From NCBI GenBank assembly GCA_946965045.2, contig OX337231.1:3906001-3970000 (forward strand): a stretch of DNA of 64,000 nucleotides. The letters run 5' to 3'. Each line of letters opens with the position of its first letter. The stretch's first letter is position 1. The DNA is from Epithemia pelagica (lineage: Eukaryota; Bacillariophyta; Bacillariophyceae; Surirellales; Surirellaceae). Shown here piece by piece: positions 21,011 through 32,147 of the stretch. The position numbers and the translations under genes were made by a program. The notes below the pieces were generated by a model that saw only the letters and a list, made by a program, of their open reading frames with translations, was not told the DNA's origin and searched no databases.

Positions 21011-21305
21011 TTGAACAATTTGACAGACAAATGGTGTTGCCTGTTGGGACGCTTGCTGTTTGCCGTCCTTCTATCTGCTAATGCAACTTTCATCAAGGAA
21101 CAAGCTTCCATGTTCGAATGCTTACAACTCACAAAAATCCACGGTTCGCAAGCTCACAACTCACAATATAGCACTAGTATTTGCAGTCGCAGCAACAGTA
21201 CTCGACAGTAAAACGTAGCAATAGTGTTTGACTTCTTAAACAGAACATGGAAGAGCTCCAAGTGGCGAATGTCGAGGTAGCACAAAAGTCGCTGGACAAA
21301 GCTGC
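21011..21305 (+). repeat. Plastid-presequence exon repeat, inverted copy C (divergent)
   Basis: The plus strand reads DKWCCLLGRLLFAVLLSANA near 21024-21090, and MEELQVANVEVAQKSLDKAA at 21247-21306. These match the start and end of copies A and B, which lie on the minus strand. The middle is diverged. Copy C abuts copy B tail to tail, and the 20-bp centre GACAAAGCTGCAGCTTTGTC is a perfect palindrome. Confidence 0.7.
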
Positions 21306-21316
21306 AGCTTTGTCTC

Positions 21317-21565
21317 AGCTTTGTCCAGAGACTTTTGGGCCGCCTCGACATTGGCCACTTGGAGCTCTTCCAGGTTCATTTCGAACGGCTGTTTCGGTTC
21401 CGTGTTCGAGTTTGTACTTGAGAGACACAAGTTTGTGTGAGAAATCTGGGTAGGACGGGTCGGCGGCGAGAATGCCACCGTCGCCTTTGCCGAAAGAAGC
21501 ACGACAAACAGCGAGCTTCCACCCAACAGGCAACACCATTTGCTTGTCATCTTGTTGAAGAGGGG
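21317..21565 (-). repeat. Plastid-presequence exon repeat, copy B
   Basis: Second well-preserved copy: MTSKWCCLLGGSSLFVVLLS, AKATVAFSPP, then MNLEELQVANVEAAQKSLDK, ending at the palindrome centre with copy C. After that point the minus-strand frame merely reads into copy C's antisense. No downstream exons are recognisable, so a complete gene is unlikely here. Confidence 0.75.
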
Positions 21566-22269
21566 ACACAACCACTTACGTCCATTGCATTAAGGCTACT
21601 GTCAAGATCTCTCCCCTAGATCAACAGGAAACGCGGCAATCGATCGAATGAGAAGAAGGATGCCACTCATCACGGCAACCAACAACCAACAAACGCAAAT
21701 CTGACCACAACGTCAGTGGGTTTTGGCGGAATCTCACCACGTCATTTTGTCAGATTTCTGCGCGACCAAAATTAAATGGAGATGCGCCCCGTATCTACCT
21801 GCCAGGCAGTGAAAGAACATCCCTAATCCCTAACCGTAAGCGAGTGATGGAACATTTAGCCATGTACAACGAGCAAGCAGACGTGAAATATAACACGTCT
21901 GAAAGGAGGTTATAGGGCCTAGCCCGACCACTCGACCAACAGCGTCGGATGCGCATAGTAACTATCCACAACTGTTCAAACAATAGAACAGAAAAAGGAA
22001 ACCCATGGCGGGCATGATGAGTCTCTCTGGAGGACTGACCTGTTGTTTGGTTCACAATTCATTCTACACACACATGTCTGCAGGAATCAATCAAGGTGGC
22101 GGAACTCCAGCGATTCGGTGGTTCCAGTGATGGGTCGATCGATACTCGAATGAAGGAACACAAGAAAAGGAGACAAGACCCAAAACAGATTGCAAACTTA
22201 TATGTACTAAATTATCTACGGTTGCACTCCAAGGGGAGTATTTCAATGTGACCAGCCTTTGATGTTTGG
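21566..22269. other. Spacer with a small inverted repeat
   Basis: No gene seen. It contains a perfect 9-bp inverted repeat AAATCTGAC (21697-21705) and GTCAGATTT (21749-21757), with further internal ACGT words, as in a small fold-back. Confidence 0.5.
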
Positions 22270-24506
22270 CTACAACCAGGACCAACACGACGACAGGGCC
22301 CATGCCAACGACAGAAAAATCATGGATGGAACGACGACGACACGTCGTGGTGGTGCACTGGAACGCTGATTGGGTGCGGGTGTGGAACGACACCAGGCAT
22401 AGTCTCCCACACAGGGAGAATGACAGGCCGGACCGGTCCATTCCAAATCGGGACATAAACATTGACCTTCGAAACAGACACTGTTGCGATTGGGGACGGC
22501 ACTGAGTTGCGACGCGAGCTCGTCCAATTCATATCCCGTCAATGCTGCGTCCTTGTCTAGTCCCCCATTGGCACTGTTGCTGTGGAAATTGGCCAAGATT
22601 TGTTCCGTGGCGGTTATCTTGCCACAATCGGCATCGGTGAGACACGAGGCACCACCATGTTGGACTGTTTGCAAGGGTTCCTTGTTGATCCAGGAATTAA
22701 AGGTAAAGGCTTGCCAATTTTCGTCAATCAAGTCTTTGGTGGGATATCCGGGTGGATCGCATCCCAAGGTATGCGTCGGATCCTGCAAATCCTGATAGAC
22801 ACGGACAAAGTCAATCTTGTATTCGGCGGGTCGTTCGGGAGAAATGTCTTGACAAAAATCGGCAAACCACGCCGTCGTATCGGGACAGCGCAAACAATCG
22901 GGATTGGAACAATCCAAACAGGTCAATTCGCCACTGGGCGAACACATGCCCGTGGCGGCCATGCAGGCATTGTTGGGATCGCAGCCATTCCAGCCCCATC
23001 GGGGTGACACGTCCGTATTCAAAATCAAGTACATGGCTTCAAAGGGAATTTGCGGAATGGCATCGGCTGCGCCTGGTTTTTGATGCAACATGTCGGCCGT
23101 GACTTGATAAATCAATTCGTCACCAAAATACCATTTGACATAACCATCCTCCTTGCCACTTTGCCATTCCGTGCGAAGGACTGTTTGTTCGGTATAAAAG
23201 GATTCATCGTGATGCCAATTGCAGGACAAGCCGTCTTGCCACACTTCGGGTTCCAAGTTGATGGGCTGTATAGCAGCAACCACAAGGTTCCACAAAGAAG
23301 AAGAGTGGCGTGAGAAAATCAGCCCATCATACATGTGTATACACAAACACAACCATTCTGAATGTCACGACCGTCATGACTGGATACCGTTCTTACCTGC
23401 CCATACCAGTAATTGTTGATCATTCGAGGGGGTCGTTCGTTGTCTTCTTGTTGTGCCGACAGGGTTGTGGCATTGGTGTTGAGATCCAAGCCTTCAAAGT
23501 TGTAGGCCGGTCCTCCCATGGGATACAAGTCGGGATACCATTGACCAGGCTGGGGGAAATTGGGTGTCGTGGGACGCAATTGTGGATGGACCCCGGGCGC
23601 CACTTGCAAGGACGACGATATGAGAGGTCGTCGAATGGTATATTCCTGGACGGTTCCATCGGCAAATTCGACACTGTCATAGACCAAGGAAAAGCCTCCG
23701 GGTTGCGCTTCAATGATGTCAATTTCCGGACCGCCCCGACCGGCACCCTTGGGGTCGTCGCACTTGTTGTACCGCTGGGCCTGTTGGACCTCTTGGGCTT
23801 CGGTCGACACACCGCATTCGTCGTAACTGTACGGCCATACACCGTTGGAACTTTCCAAATAATTGGGACGGACCAAATTGCCCAGCATCTGTCGTATGCA
23901 ACACAAAACGACGGTGTGAGTATGGAGACTGGTTGACACATCCTAAGGGACCCGGTCAACAACAACAACCACAACAAGATTAATACGTACCCAAAAGGCG
24001 GGCCACAATCCACCTTGAAGAGCCGCTCCAGGCAGTTGAAACGAGATTTCAATCACACCCGAAGTGAAACAAAACTTGTTCCATGTGGTGAGCATACCGG
24101 ATTGATAAAAGCGTGAGAATTCATATTCTTGCCCGTTGTTGGGATCGTATTCCTTCCATTGCGCATCCGTGCGACTGGTCTGAATGACGAGGTTGCCATT
24201 TTCCGTCAAGACGTGGCTGCTGTTGTAGTATTGCAAGCCGGCATTGGTGACACCGGGACGATCTTCGGCCGTCCAACGAGTATCGGCGCCATCGTGAAAG
24301 GATCGACCGGGATCCAAAAACTCGTCGCTAAACACCAAGGACAAGGTACGACCGCCCATACCGGTAGTGGTGCGGGCATTGGTCGGTGTGGAGGGATCCA
24401 CCCACTCGTCATGATTCGAGCTGGAAACCAGAGAAGATTGTCCAAGTGCCAAGACACCCAGAACGGAAAGACAAAGACGATGGGGAAAGGAGGGAATGGA
24501 ATTCAT
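22270..24506 (-). CDS. Kre6/SKN1-type GH16 beta-glucan transglycosylase
   Basis: Exons 23991-24506, 23397-23888 and 22270-23265 (667 residues); introns of 102 bp (GTACGT donor) and 131 bp (GTAAGA donor), both phase 0. An N-terminal signal peptide (LCLSVLGVLALGQSSLVSSS) is followed by LSLVFSDEF and GGLWPAFWMLGNLVRPNYLE, then GVWPYSYDEC and the catalytic GGPEIDIIEA (GH16 ExDxxE), and PRMINNYWYGQ. All are Kre6/SKN1 hallmarks. Downstream are YLILNTDVSPRWGWNGC and a Cys-rich EGF-like part (CLCPDLEWTGPAC). The last 18 residues are hydrophobic, as in a tail anchor or GPI signal. Known: Kre6 family members act in beta-1,6-glucan formation in fungi. In diatoms such proteins are linked to beta-1,6 branching of chrysolaminarin. 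Inference: a secretory-pathway or vacuolar transglycosylase for storage glucan. Confidence 0.88.
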
Positions 24507-25164
24507 GGTTTGGAGGAAACGATTGCGTTTTGAACTCAGTCAATGGTGGACGGAAATAAAGCGATTTCTGGACGAGAAACGGGCCAAAAAGTGAGACCGA
24601 TGGACACGGCCAGCCAGAAGAGCGGTTCCAAGTTCAAACCCATCATCAGTCGTAGGAGCCAAACGTTCATGGCCACGAACGAAAGCACGAGCAAGCAAGC
24701 AAGCATGGTAGCTTGTTTATAGATCGATCCGTTCTTTCATGTGTGCCAAAGTGGATACTTGTGTAGACAATCCAAGCTTGTCCTGGATCGAGGTTTTGCA
24801 ATGCATGTAGCTACCGGTTGGTGGCTCTCTCTCAAAAGATGAGAGCGAAAATTTTGGCAGGTAGCATCTTCTTAAGTATACCAGCAGTTTGTTCTGTCCG
24901 CTTAACGAAAGTTCCCCCCGATTGCAGTCCGGGATCCGGCATATAGGGCTCGATTGAGTCGTCCCGGGTTCGAGGTGCACTTTGCAATCCGGCTGGACCG
25001 AGTCTCTACACTAATCTTCATAGTCGGACGTGTCATTTGTGTGAGATTTCATCAAACGGAAGCAGCAACGACCAAAGACCATCTGACCGAGTCATGTCTT
25101 TCGCGCCGGGTGACCTGCACCTGTGGATTTTTGGCTACCTCGTTATTTTTACTATTTGACGGCC
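24507..25164. other. Promoter side of the Kre6-like gene
   Basis: No gene supported. A 70-nt stretch at 24920-24989 has 7-bp complementary ends and a GGTTCGA word but does not fold as a tRNA (see rejected items). Confidence 0.45.
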
Positions 25165-25614
25165 GTCAAAGCAGGGTGTTATTTTAGACTCGACCTCTGT
25201 CTAAAATAATTATACCCTTTTAGACCGGGTCTAAAAGTGGGGTTAACCCTTCAGTAGCGCCGCCACCACTGCGTGAGTAGGAGACCGTTCTGCCTCATTC
25301 ATCTCAATGCCATCGCAATGAACAAAGTAAGGTCTTAGTTATCCTCTCTCATGCTTAGAGAGTGCAAGAACAATGTTATCCATACCATCCAATAACTTAG
25401 ATGATGAAGCTATGAGGTCCTCTGGATGTGTTGTCATAGACAATGCTCGCTCTTAGTAGCTGGCTGTCTAGGGTTAGGGTTATTGCTTCGCCGTACAAAA
25501 CCACGGAGAGATTTTAGACCCTGTCTTAGACATTTTATACAGTCTAAAAGTACTCTTAGATTTATTTTAGACCCGAAATATCTTAGACTGTCTAAACGGT
25601 CACCCTGGTCAAAG
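25165..25614. mobile_element. Non-autonomous DNA transposon (MITE), hAT- or P-like
   Basis: The element body is 25172-25607 (436 bp). It starts CAGGGTG and ends CACCCTG, and is flanked by the identical 7-mers GTCAAAG at 25165-25171 and 25608-25614, read as a target-site duplication. Terminal similarity continues patchily to TTTAGAC. Both ends carry arrays of TTTTAGAC/GTCTAAAA in alternating orientation, including the near-palindrome TTTTAGACCGGGTCTAAAA, typical of subterminal transposase-binding repeats. There is no transposase frame inside. CAGGG termini suggest hAT, but hAT usually duplicates 8 bp; P or Dada elements make 6-8 bp. Confidence 0.8.
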
Positions 25615-26417
25615 GGGCCGTTATTCCTCTAAGAATGAGCACGTGGAGTTGTTAAAGGACTTTTTCATGCATTGACGTAAGACAAGACCGCGACATGTAA
25701 TCTCTTTAGTGAAACTCCAAAGAATGCCGAGAGACATGATCAGGACAGTGAGTGATCGAATACAATAGCGAGGCGACGCACTATCGCTGAGTCGACAAAG
25801 GTGCACCATAGAATAGCCTTTCAAAAGAGACTGGACGGGCCAGCGGATACGACTTATGCCTGATCCGTCCCTGCAAAGCTCAACAACGCGAACCTGCGAA
25901 CGCCACATTTTCAGTCACCAGGCGCGACGACACATACAAAAACCAAAACGATGCCCGGATTTGCAGTCAGGGAGCCAACAATACAACAAACCACAAGCAA
26001 TCCTTGTTGTCGCTTGGACTCGCTCAACGACCGTATCAAGCTAGAGTCCCGGTAGTCGACCTCCACGATTGACCGAGGAGACCCTCTGTTTTTTGGCGGG
26101 TCACGATCCATGCGTGTTCTGGCACATGTTCGTGTACGCGGATGGAGTGTTGATCGGGCCGCCAAGACGTCCCACAAGCACTGCTGGTCGTCAGCCGGTC
26201 GTTGCGGCCATCTTTCTGGTCCATTTGATCAGAAAGATGCGCAGCTTGAAATAGGCATATCGAGATACTAGGATGCCACAAGGAAAGATAGCTTTAAACG
26301 TTCCTCTCTAGTTACGAAGATGAATGCAGTGCGTGGTTTGCTGCTCTAATCGTCATTGTACTCGTCCTCCTCCAATGAATTGTCTTGTCTTTTGTGGGGT
26401 ACTCCGTCCATGGCCTA
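25615..26417. other. Spacer downstream of dihydrolipoyl dehydrogenase gene
   Basis: Lies between the MITE and the 3' end of the dehydrogenase gene. Short frames occur on both strands but none has recognisable domains. Confidence 0.45.
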
Positions 26418-28518
26418 TTAATGAGACGACATGCCCACGGCTCCCTTGAACGCTTCATCGATAACCTCGGACAAGGTAGGGTGCGTCTGGAAACGGTAGT
26501 AAATTGGAATCATTGCATCGATGCAAACAAATGTTGCGAGTGTACAAGAACAGATACAAAAAACAAGAGAGAAACAGCGTTGAGAATCATTCTCGGAAAG
26601 CATTGGCGTCTAGTCTCAGCGTATTGAGACAAAACATGAAAAAGTCAAACTTACATGAACCATCATGGAGAGTTCTTGTACGGTAGTTCCAGCGGCCACG
26701 GCGTTGGCACATTCTTGAATCAAATCGGCAGCGTGCAATCCCATAATGTGGACTGCGACAACCTTTCCAGTATCCTTACGGAACAACACCTTGGCCATAC
26801 CGTTGCCTTCTCCTTCGGCCAAAGCCTTGGAGTTGGCCCGGAAACTGCCCTTGGATTTGCCCAATTCCCAGCCTTCCTTGGCGGCCAATTCAATCGCCTG
26901 TTCTTCCGTCGGTCCCACCATGGCAATTTCGGGATGGGTAAAGCAGGCGGCTGGCACGGCATCGTGGTTGACGGTATGAGTTCGTCCGCAAATATTCTCC
27001 ACGGCGGAAATACCTTGGGCCGAAGCGGCATGGGCCAACATCATTTTACCATTGGCATCACCAATGCAATACAAGTTGGGAACCACTTCGCCGTCTTCTT
27101 GCTTGGTCATGACTTGCATCTTGTCCGTCACGGCCACAAAGCCTCGTTGCGTTTCAATGCCCCGATCTTCCAATCCCATGTCCTTGGTGTTGGGCACACG
27201 TCCAGTCGCAACCATGCAGGCATCCACTTCCAAGGTTTCTACGTGTTCTCTGGAATCCAAAACAAACAAACGTGAAAGTGTCATGTGTGAGACAAACGCC
27301 AAGACTCCACGACACGAGAGCCACAGGTGAAACAGCACCCGATTTCAAAACGGATTGGCCGAAACCACATGCGGTCCAACACAATGATCCATCCACAACG
27401 CGCGACCTACGAACCCAACAATCCAACACACTGCCTCACAACGGCACGTACTTGGTTTTGGCATCAATCATTTTGATAGTGACGGGCTTTTCTCCGGGAA
27501 TACCGGGTGTGACTTCGGAGGCAAAGACACTGGTGCGGTAATCAATGGGCCGGTCCCGAATCAAGAATCGTTCGGCCAATTTGGCAATTTCCCGATCAAA
27601 AGTGGGCATGAGTTGATCCATGGCTTCGATAAATGTCACTTCACTGCCCAGTGCCGTGTAGACATCGGAAAATTCCAATCCAATGTAGCCCGAGCCGACA
27701 ATCGCCACCCATTCCGGAACGTATTGCAATTCCAAGGCACCGTCCGACGTAAAGACCGTCTTTTCATCGACAGTGATACCGGGAGGCACAAAGGGGATGC
27801 TACCCGGAGCCAAAATGATATCCTACTCAAACCAACGACGACATCAAGGTCAGTTACGGTACACACAAGAACAGGCAAATAAGATAGAAAAAATCAAACA
27901 AAAAGTCAGGATCAAACGTCGAGTCGATGGCTCATTCATGTTTTCAGAGGTCTACAAATCTCTTACCTTGGCAGTGTAGACTTTGCCGGTGGCCAAGTCG
28001 ATAATTTCATGTGGATTGGCCGTCAAACTGCCCCTTCCTTCCAAGACATCACAGCCCAAGGCGGTCAAGGAACCCTCCAAATTGCTCTTGACGCGGCTGG
28101 CCAAATTGGCTGCATGGGCCGCCAAGGCAGCCCGATCGTATGTGACCGCCTCTTGACTGGCTTGGTCCGATTCGTCCGACCCTTGAATGCGAATGCCCAA
28201 TTCGGCCAAATGGGAGACATCGCGCATTTCTCGGACTCGACCCGATGCGGCCAACAAGGCCTTGCTGGGCACACATCCACGGTTGACACAGGTTCCTCCC
28301 ACATCGCCACCGGCAAAGACGGCTGTTTTCAAATCTTGGGCCCGGGCATGCAAGGCGGCACCATGGCCACCCACACCACACCCAATAATGGCCACATCAA
28401 AATCAAACTCTCCGGTGGAGGAATAGAGTGGATTGCTGGCACGAAAGGAGGTTGTCGTCTGTCGGACAAAGGCTGTCGCCGTGACAAAGGTGGCAAGAAT
28501 CGCAACGGCTGATCTCAT
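26418..28518 (-). CDS. Dihydrolipoyl dehydrogenase (E3), plastid-type
   Basis: Exons 27967-28518, 27452-27822, 26655-27249 and 26418-26486, giving 528 residues. Introns are 144, 202 and 168 bp; donors GTAAGA, GTACGT, GTAAGT; all junctions keep frame. A signal peptide [17 protein letters not shown] with a TAF-VR cleavage site suggests import into a complex plastid. Then come the FAD motif [17 protein letters not shown], the redox disulfide [16 protein letters not shown], the NAD motif [24 protein letters not shown], the second FAD contact [16 protein letters not shown], and the dimer interface [13 protein letters not shown]. The C-terminal segment [13 protein letters not shown] carries the catalytic His-Glu region, split off by the last intron. 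Known: E3 reoxidises dihydrolipoamide in 2-oxoacid dehydrogenase complexes. Inference: it serves the plastid pyruvate dehydrogenase for fatty acid synthesis. Confidence 0.93.
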
Positions 28519-29634
28519 TGTGATGATGGTGTGAAACGAGTTGTTGAATCGAAAAGAGAGTGTTTTCCAAATCCTTTCCAGTCGATGTCGTTGATATCCA
28601 ACTACTAGCTATCAACAGAGCAGATGTTGTCAAGAATCGTACCTAGTTTGTAAACTTTTCGATCGCCACAAGACGATGATGATGGATGAAACGAGAGATG
28701 TGATTGACGACAACCTTGGTTGTCAAAGCAAGCGTCATCATCCCCTTCCTCCAAATCTTTCTCTCGATGTGGTGCACACACATCACCCAGCAAAAGGGAC
28801 ATAGACTATGTGCTATGCGGGGTTGGACCACGTACGCATGTGCTTCCGAATGGATTCCTCAGCGACATCACACCGCGAATGATGCGCGACTAGTTGATCG
28901 CATGAAGGAGAATCGCATTCTAAGGACAATCGCATTCCAATCACTTGATCTCGCCGATAGATCGCTTGTACTTCTTGTATCCCAGTGAGCATGAAGTTTC
29001 AAGTTTCCCAAGGTTCCGATTTCTTGTTCTGCGGGAGAACTTTGTCAGGGGCCGGGCAAAGCAGATTCTTAACGGAAACCTCAGAAATCAGAACCTACTC
29101 GTGAAGAGTGAGCTGAGTGCCGAGTGAATGAGAAAAAAATAATGAGACGCTGGAAACTGGAAAAGCAAACATTAGCTATTAGTTCGTAGGAGTAGTTATC
29201 AGTTATCAGTTCGTATTTTCAAAGATGTACTATAGCAGATAGCAGTATGATGTATGATGTAGGGACGTAAAGTACGTAGTACTGGTACTTACAGACTTCA
29301 GAGACAGATTGCTGTATCAGGTCCACTATTGCCTTGAGGATGGACGATAAGTAGTGATAGAATAATATAGACCCAACCAAACGAACTTCTAATTCCTTGG
29401 AGGTGTCACTCGAGCTCATCTTTTGGCAACCATGAACCATGACCTTAACAGTGGTTGCGAAGAACGGCAACCACGGTAACAATGAGACCAAAGACAAAAG
29501 ACAATCTCTGACAAACTGAAAAAACAAATTATCTGTGTTTTATCGTGGCGCTAGACCAAGTAATCTGGTTGATATCGTAGTGACAAAACCAGTAGTTACA
29601 TGATAATGAACGAATGTAGATCGAGAACTTGGTT
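28519..29634. other. Spacer without recognised genes
   Basis: 5' flank of the dehydrogenase gene and 3' flank of the next HMG-like gene. A 102-residue minus-strand frame (29219-29527) has a hydrophobic start but no other support. Confidence 0.45.
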
Positions 29635-30594
29635 TCAACACTTGATGTTGTTCACAGCATCCTCTTTCTCATCGTCCATGAACATTTTATCCATTTCATC
29701 CGGTTCGATCACGGCGAACAGATCGTCGAGAATGCGGTGCAGACCTGGTTTGGCCTCCATGGGTTGATTTGGAGAAGTGACCTGGTGCTGTTGTGGTTGT
29801 TGAGGTGGAGGAGGAGTAAGTGGATAGTGGAGTGACAAAAGCACCCGCAAATCCCATTGACGCGAATTGGATGGATCACTGTGCAAACACAGGCCCGGAT
29901 CCGGAAAACAAGAGGACTGCGCGAGATTGGGCTTTGGTGCAGGTTGAGTGTGGCAACAATCCGAAGTAACCATTTCTCCCTCATCATTCCACCCGGAACG
30001 AATGGGTTCTGCATTTAGTCCATTCGTTTCTAGAGCAAAACCTCCTTGTGGATACTGAGGCACAGCAACGTGCTCCTGCTGCACATCCTGCTGTTGACTT
30101 GGGCGGTGGTAACCTTCTTTCTCCTCCCACTTTCTCAGTGCTTCGGCATGATCCTGCTTTTCCAAAAGCGCTTGATGTTGCAATAACTTTCGTGTTTTCT
30201 TGTCTAGTTTCTTCCATCGTTGAGCCACAGTCCGAGCCAGTTGCGAAAACCCAATTTTTCCATGAGTCTTTCGATGGACTCGCTTCCCCCGACGTTTGTG
30301 TTCCAAACTAGCCAGTCGGATTTCCTCGGCCGTAATGGCCCCTTCAACTTCTTCGTTTCCATGCTCTAGAGCAGTGAGGATGCGTTTGCGTTCCACTTGA
30401 AAAAACAAGTTGTAGGCATTCAACGGATTCTTGGGCCGAGGCGTTTGTGGAGAGGGTTCCGTAACGGGCAGCGAAGCACGGCACAACGAGTGCATCATTG
30501 GATCGATGGAAAGAGTGGGGTCCACATGCCACGGCAATGCAGATTCAGCTTGTTGACTAACAAGAGCATTACTTGAAGTGATACCTCGAATCAT
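29635..30594 (-). CDS. Divergent HMG-box-like protein (family member 3)
   Basis: Frame of 319 residues from ATG 30594 (MIRGITSS); the frame is open upstream but without another ATG. Residues about 54-165 hold NPLNAYNLFFQVERKRIL, a long spacer (with EEIRLASLEHKRRGK and RVHRKTHGK), then IGFSQLARTVAQRWKKLDKK and a third helix EKQDHAEALRKWEE. The middle is Gln/Pro-rich. The tail ILDDLFAVIEPDEMDKMF then DDEKED repeats the family's acidic motif. Compared with members 1 and 2 the spacer is slightly longer and more acidic in its first half. DNA binding is inferred; partners and targets are unknown. Confidence 0.78.
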   Translation of the reverse strand: MIRGITSSNALVSQQAESALPWHVDPTLSIDPMMHSLCRASLPVTEPSPQTPRPKNPLNAYNLFFQVERKRILTALEHGNEEVEGAITAEEIRLASLEHKRRGKRVHRKTHGKIGFSQLARTVAQRWKKLDKKTRKLLQHQALLEKQDHAEALRKWEEKEGYHRPSQQQDVQQEHVAVPQYPQGGFALETNGLNAEPIRSGWNDEGEMVTSDCCHTQPAPKPNLAQSSCFPDPGLCLHSDPSNSRQWDLRVLLSLHYPLTPPPPQQPQQHQVTSPNQPMEAKPGLHRILDDLFAVIEPDEMDKMFMDDEKEDAVNNIKC

Positions 30595-31248
30595 TTTTGC
30601 AGTTCTGCTACAATCTATTGGTTTAGAATCTTGACCTTTCACATTGTACTACATAGGATTGGCACGGAAATCTTACCTTTTGGAGGAAATGGATGAAAAA
30701 TGAAAACGAATGTTGGTCTAGGCTTGCGATGGAAAATGGCTAGAGCGATGGTCGGTCAGCTGTCAACACAATCAATCCGAGGGATGGATGGAGAAATGAA
30801 TTCGCGGCGGGTGAAACCTTGTTGGTCGATATTCTGGACGCGGTGGTTATCCGAAAAGGAAAAGGTAGCATGTGCAAGTCGATCGTTTGATATAATATAT
30901 AAAATATTATGTTCTGGTGCAGTCTGTTGTTTGCATCGGAGTATCGGAGGTTTTCCCCTGAATAGAGCTCACATAGTTAATTGTCTGAGGCGAGGACATG
31001 ATGTTGTGATATTGGATTGGGTTGGCCGTTTGTATCGACGTCTCTCACGACCAAACCACCTTCTAGATAGGAGCTAGGAGTACATACAACATTAGTGATT
31101 GGGTCGTCAGAGCCATTGCTAGGTAGTCTATCCAGTCGCTAAAGGCTACCTACCTAGTTGCCGCTTCACTTACGAATTTCATATCGAAAATCGTGACTTG
31201 TTACTTGAATTATTTTGTTGGTCCATCATATTGGCCAAAAAGTCATGA
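30595..31248. other. Spacer between HMG-like gene and hAT element
   Basis: No gene seen. CTAGGTAG and CTACCTAG words occur near 31118 and 31150. Confidence 0.5.
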
Positions 31249-32147
31249 TTAGAAAATAGAGCTGGGTCAAGCAACAGCTTTATTCTGCTGGAGAACTCAA
31301 GCGCTTGAGCGACCAAATTCAAGCGCTCAAGCGCTCAAGCGGCAGCGAACAGGGGCTAACACGGGAAACTATGGCAATAGACTCATCGCAATACCTCTAG
31401 TGAAATGGTAACTACTCTTATTATGTTACTGATATGCAATGGAAACTCTGTTAGAAGATACTTCCCCAGTTCTCACGCAAAAAATGGAGATCAGAAACTG
31501 TTGAAGGATCAAAGTATGATTGTTTTGGCGTGATTATACTGAATGCCCGTTCAGAGGAGGCTGCTGTTGCCGGCATGGCAAGATACTTAAGAGCAAGTCG
31601 CCAAATATTGGGAAACTCAGTTGCCTTTCCTTTCCACCAAGAGAGCAAAGGCTCTTGTGCAACTTTCGTCCCAGCCTTGTTCACGTAGTACATTTTAAGT
31701 CCTGCCGTTGTACGGAACTTGTCAATTTCAAGACGGCAGATGGTAGCATAGGATACCCCTCCACTAAAGCTCTTCCTGGAGTCTCCATTGGCATCCTCTT
31801 CGTCATCTCCCAGTGTGTCACTGACTTCAAACTCCACTTCTGTCCTTGCCCTCTTGGTTGGAGAAGGAACTTCCTGCTATTAGTTCCTCTTCGGACACTT
31901 GCTCATCATTATCATCATCTGGATGGTATGATGACTCATTCTCGTCATCACTGGAGTTCTCGGGCATTTTGGAGAGGTGTGAAGGGCAGATGAATGTGGA
32001 TTTTTGCTACGTTTAGGGACTTTCCGGTAGTCCGGGTGCTTGAGCGCTTGAGCTCTCAAGCAACACCCTTTCTGCGCTGGAGCTCCTCAAGCGCTTGAGA
32101 AGTCAAGCGCTTGAGCGCTTGACGCATGACCCAGCTCTATTAGAAAA
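31249..32147. mobile_element. Deleted hAT transposon with 8-bp target duplication
   Basis: Body 31257-32139 (883 bp). Perfect 13-bp terminal inverted repeats TAGAGCTGGGTCA (31257-31269) and TGACCCAGCTCTA (32127-32139) are flanked by identical 8-mers TTAGAAAA (31249-31256, 32140-32147), the diagnostic hAT duplication length. Both subterminal zones are packed with the palindrome CAAGCGCTTG and close variants (about three on the left, five or six on the right). Inside is a remnant of a hAT transposase on the minus strand. The element is too short to encode an active enzyme, so it would need one from elsewhere. Confidence 0.92.
31451..31967 (-). pseudogene. hAT transposase remnant (C-terminal dimerisation domain)
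   Basis: The 128-residue frame 31451-31837 ends in PLLSWWKGKATEFPNIWRLA, LKYLAMPATAASSERAFS and HFLRENWG. This is the C-terminal dimerisation domain of hAT transposases with its SERxFS signature. A separate acidic start (ATG 31967, MPENSSDDENES) lies upstream in another frame. The BED zinc finger and the catalytic Asp/Asp/Glu core are missing, consistent with an internal deletion. Confidence 0.85.

Noticed and set aside
24920-24989. Possible tRNA: 7-bp complementary ends (GATTGCA, TGCAATC) over 70 nt with a GGTTCGA word
   Set aside because: The would-be T stem does not pair and no anticodon arm forms in the right place. On the other strand the TTC-loop is absent.
29219-29527. 102-residue minus-strand frame with hydrophobic start
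   Set aside because: No homology signal, and it lies in AT-rich spacer with local duplications. Hydrophobicity alone is weak evidence.
31257-32139. CAAGCGCTTGAG clusters as a CRISPR-like array
   Set aside because: Units are short palindromes with no regular spacers and lie just inside transposon ends. They fit subterminal transposase-binding repeats.
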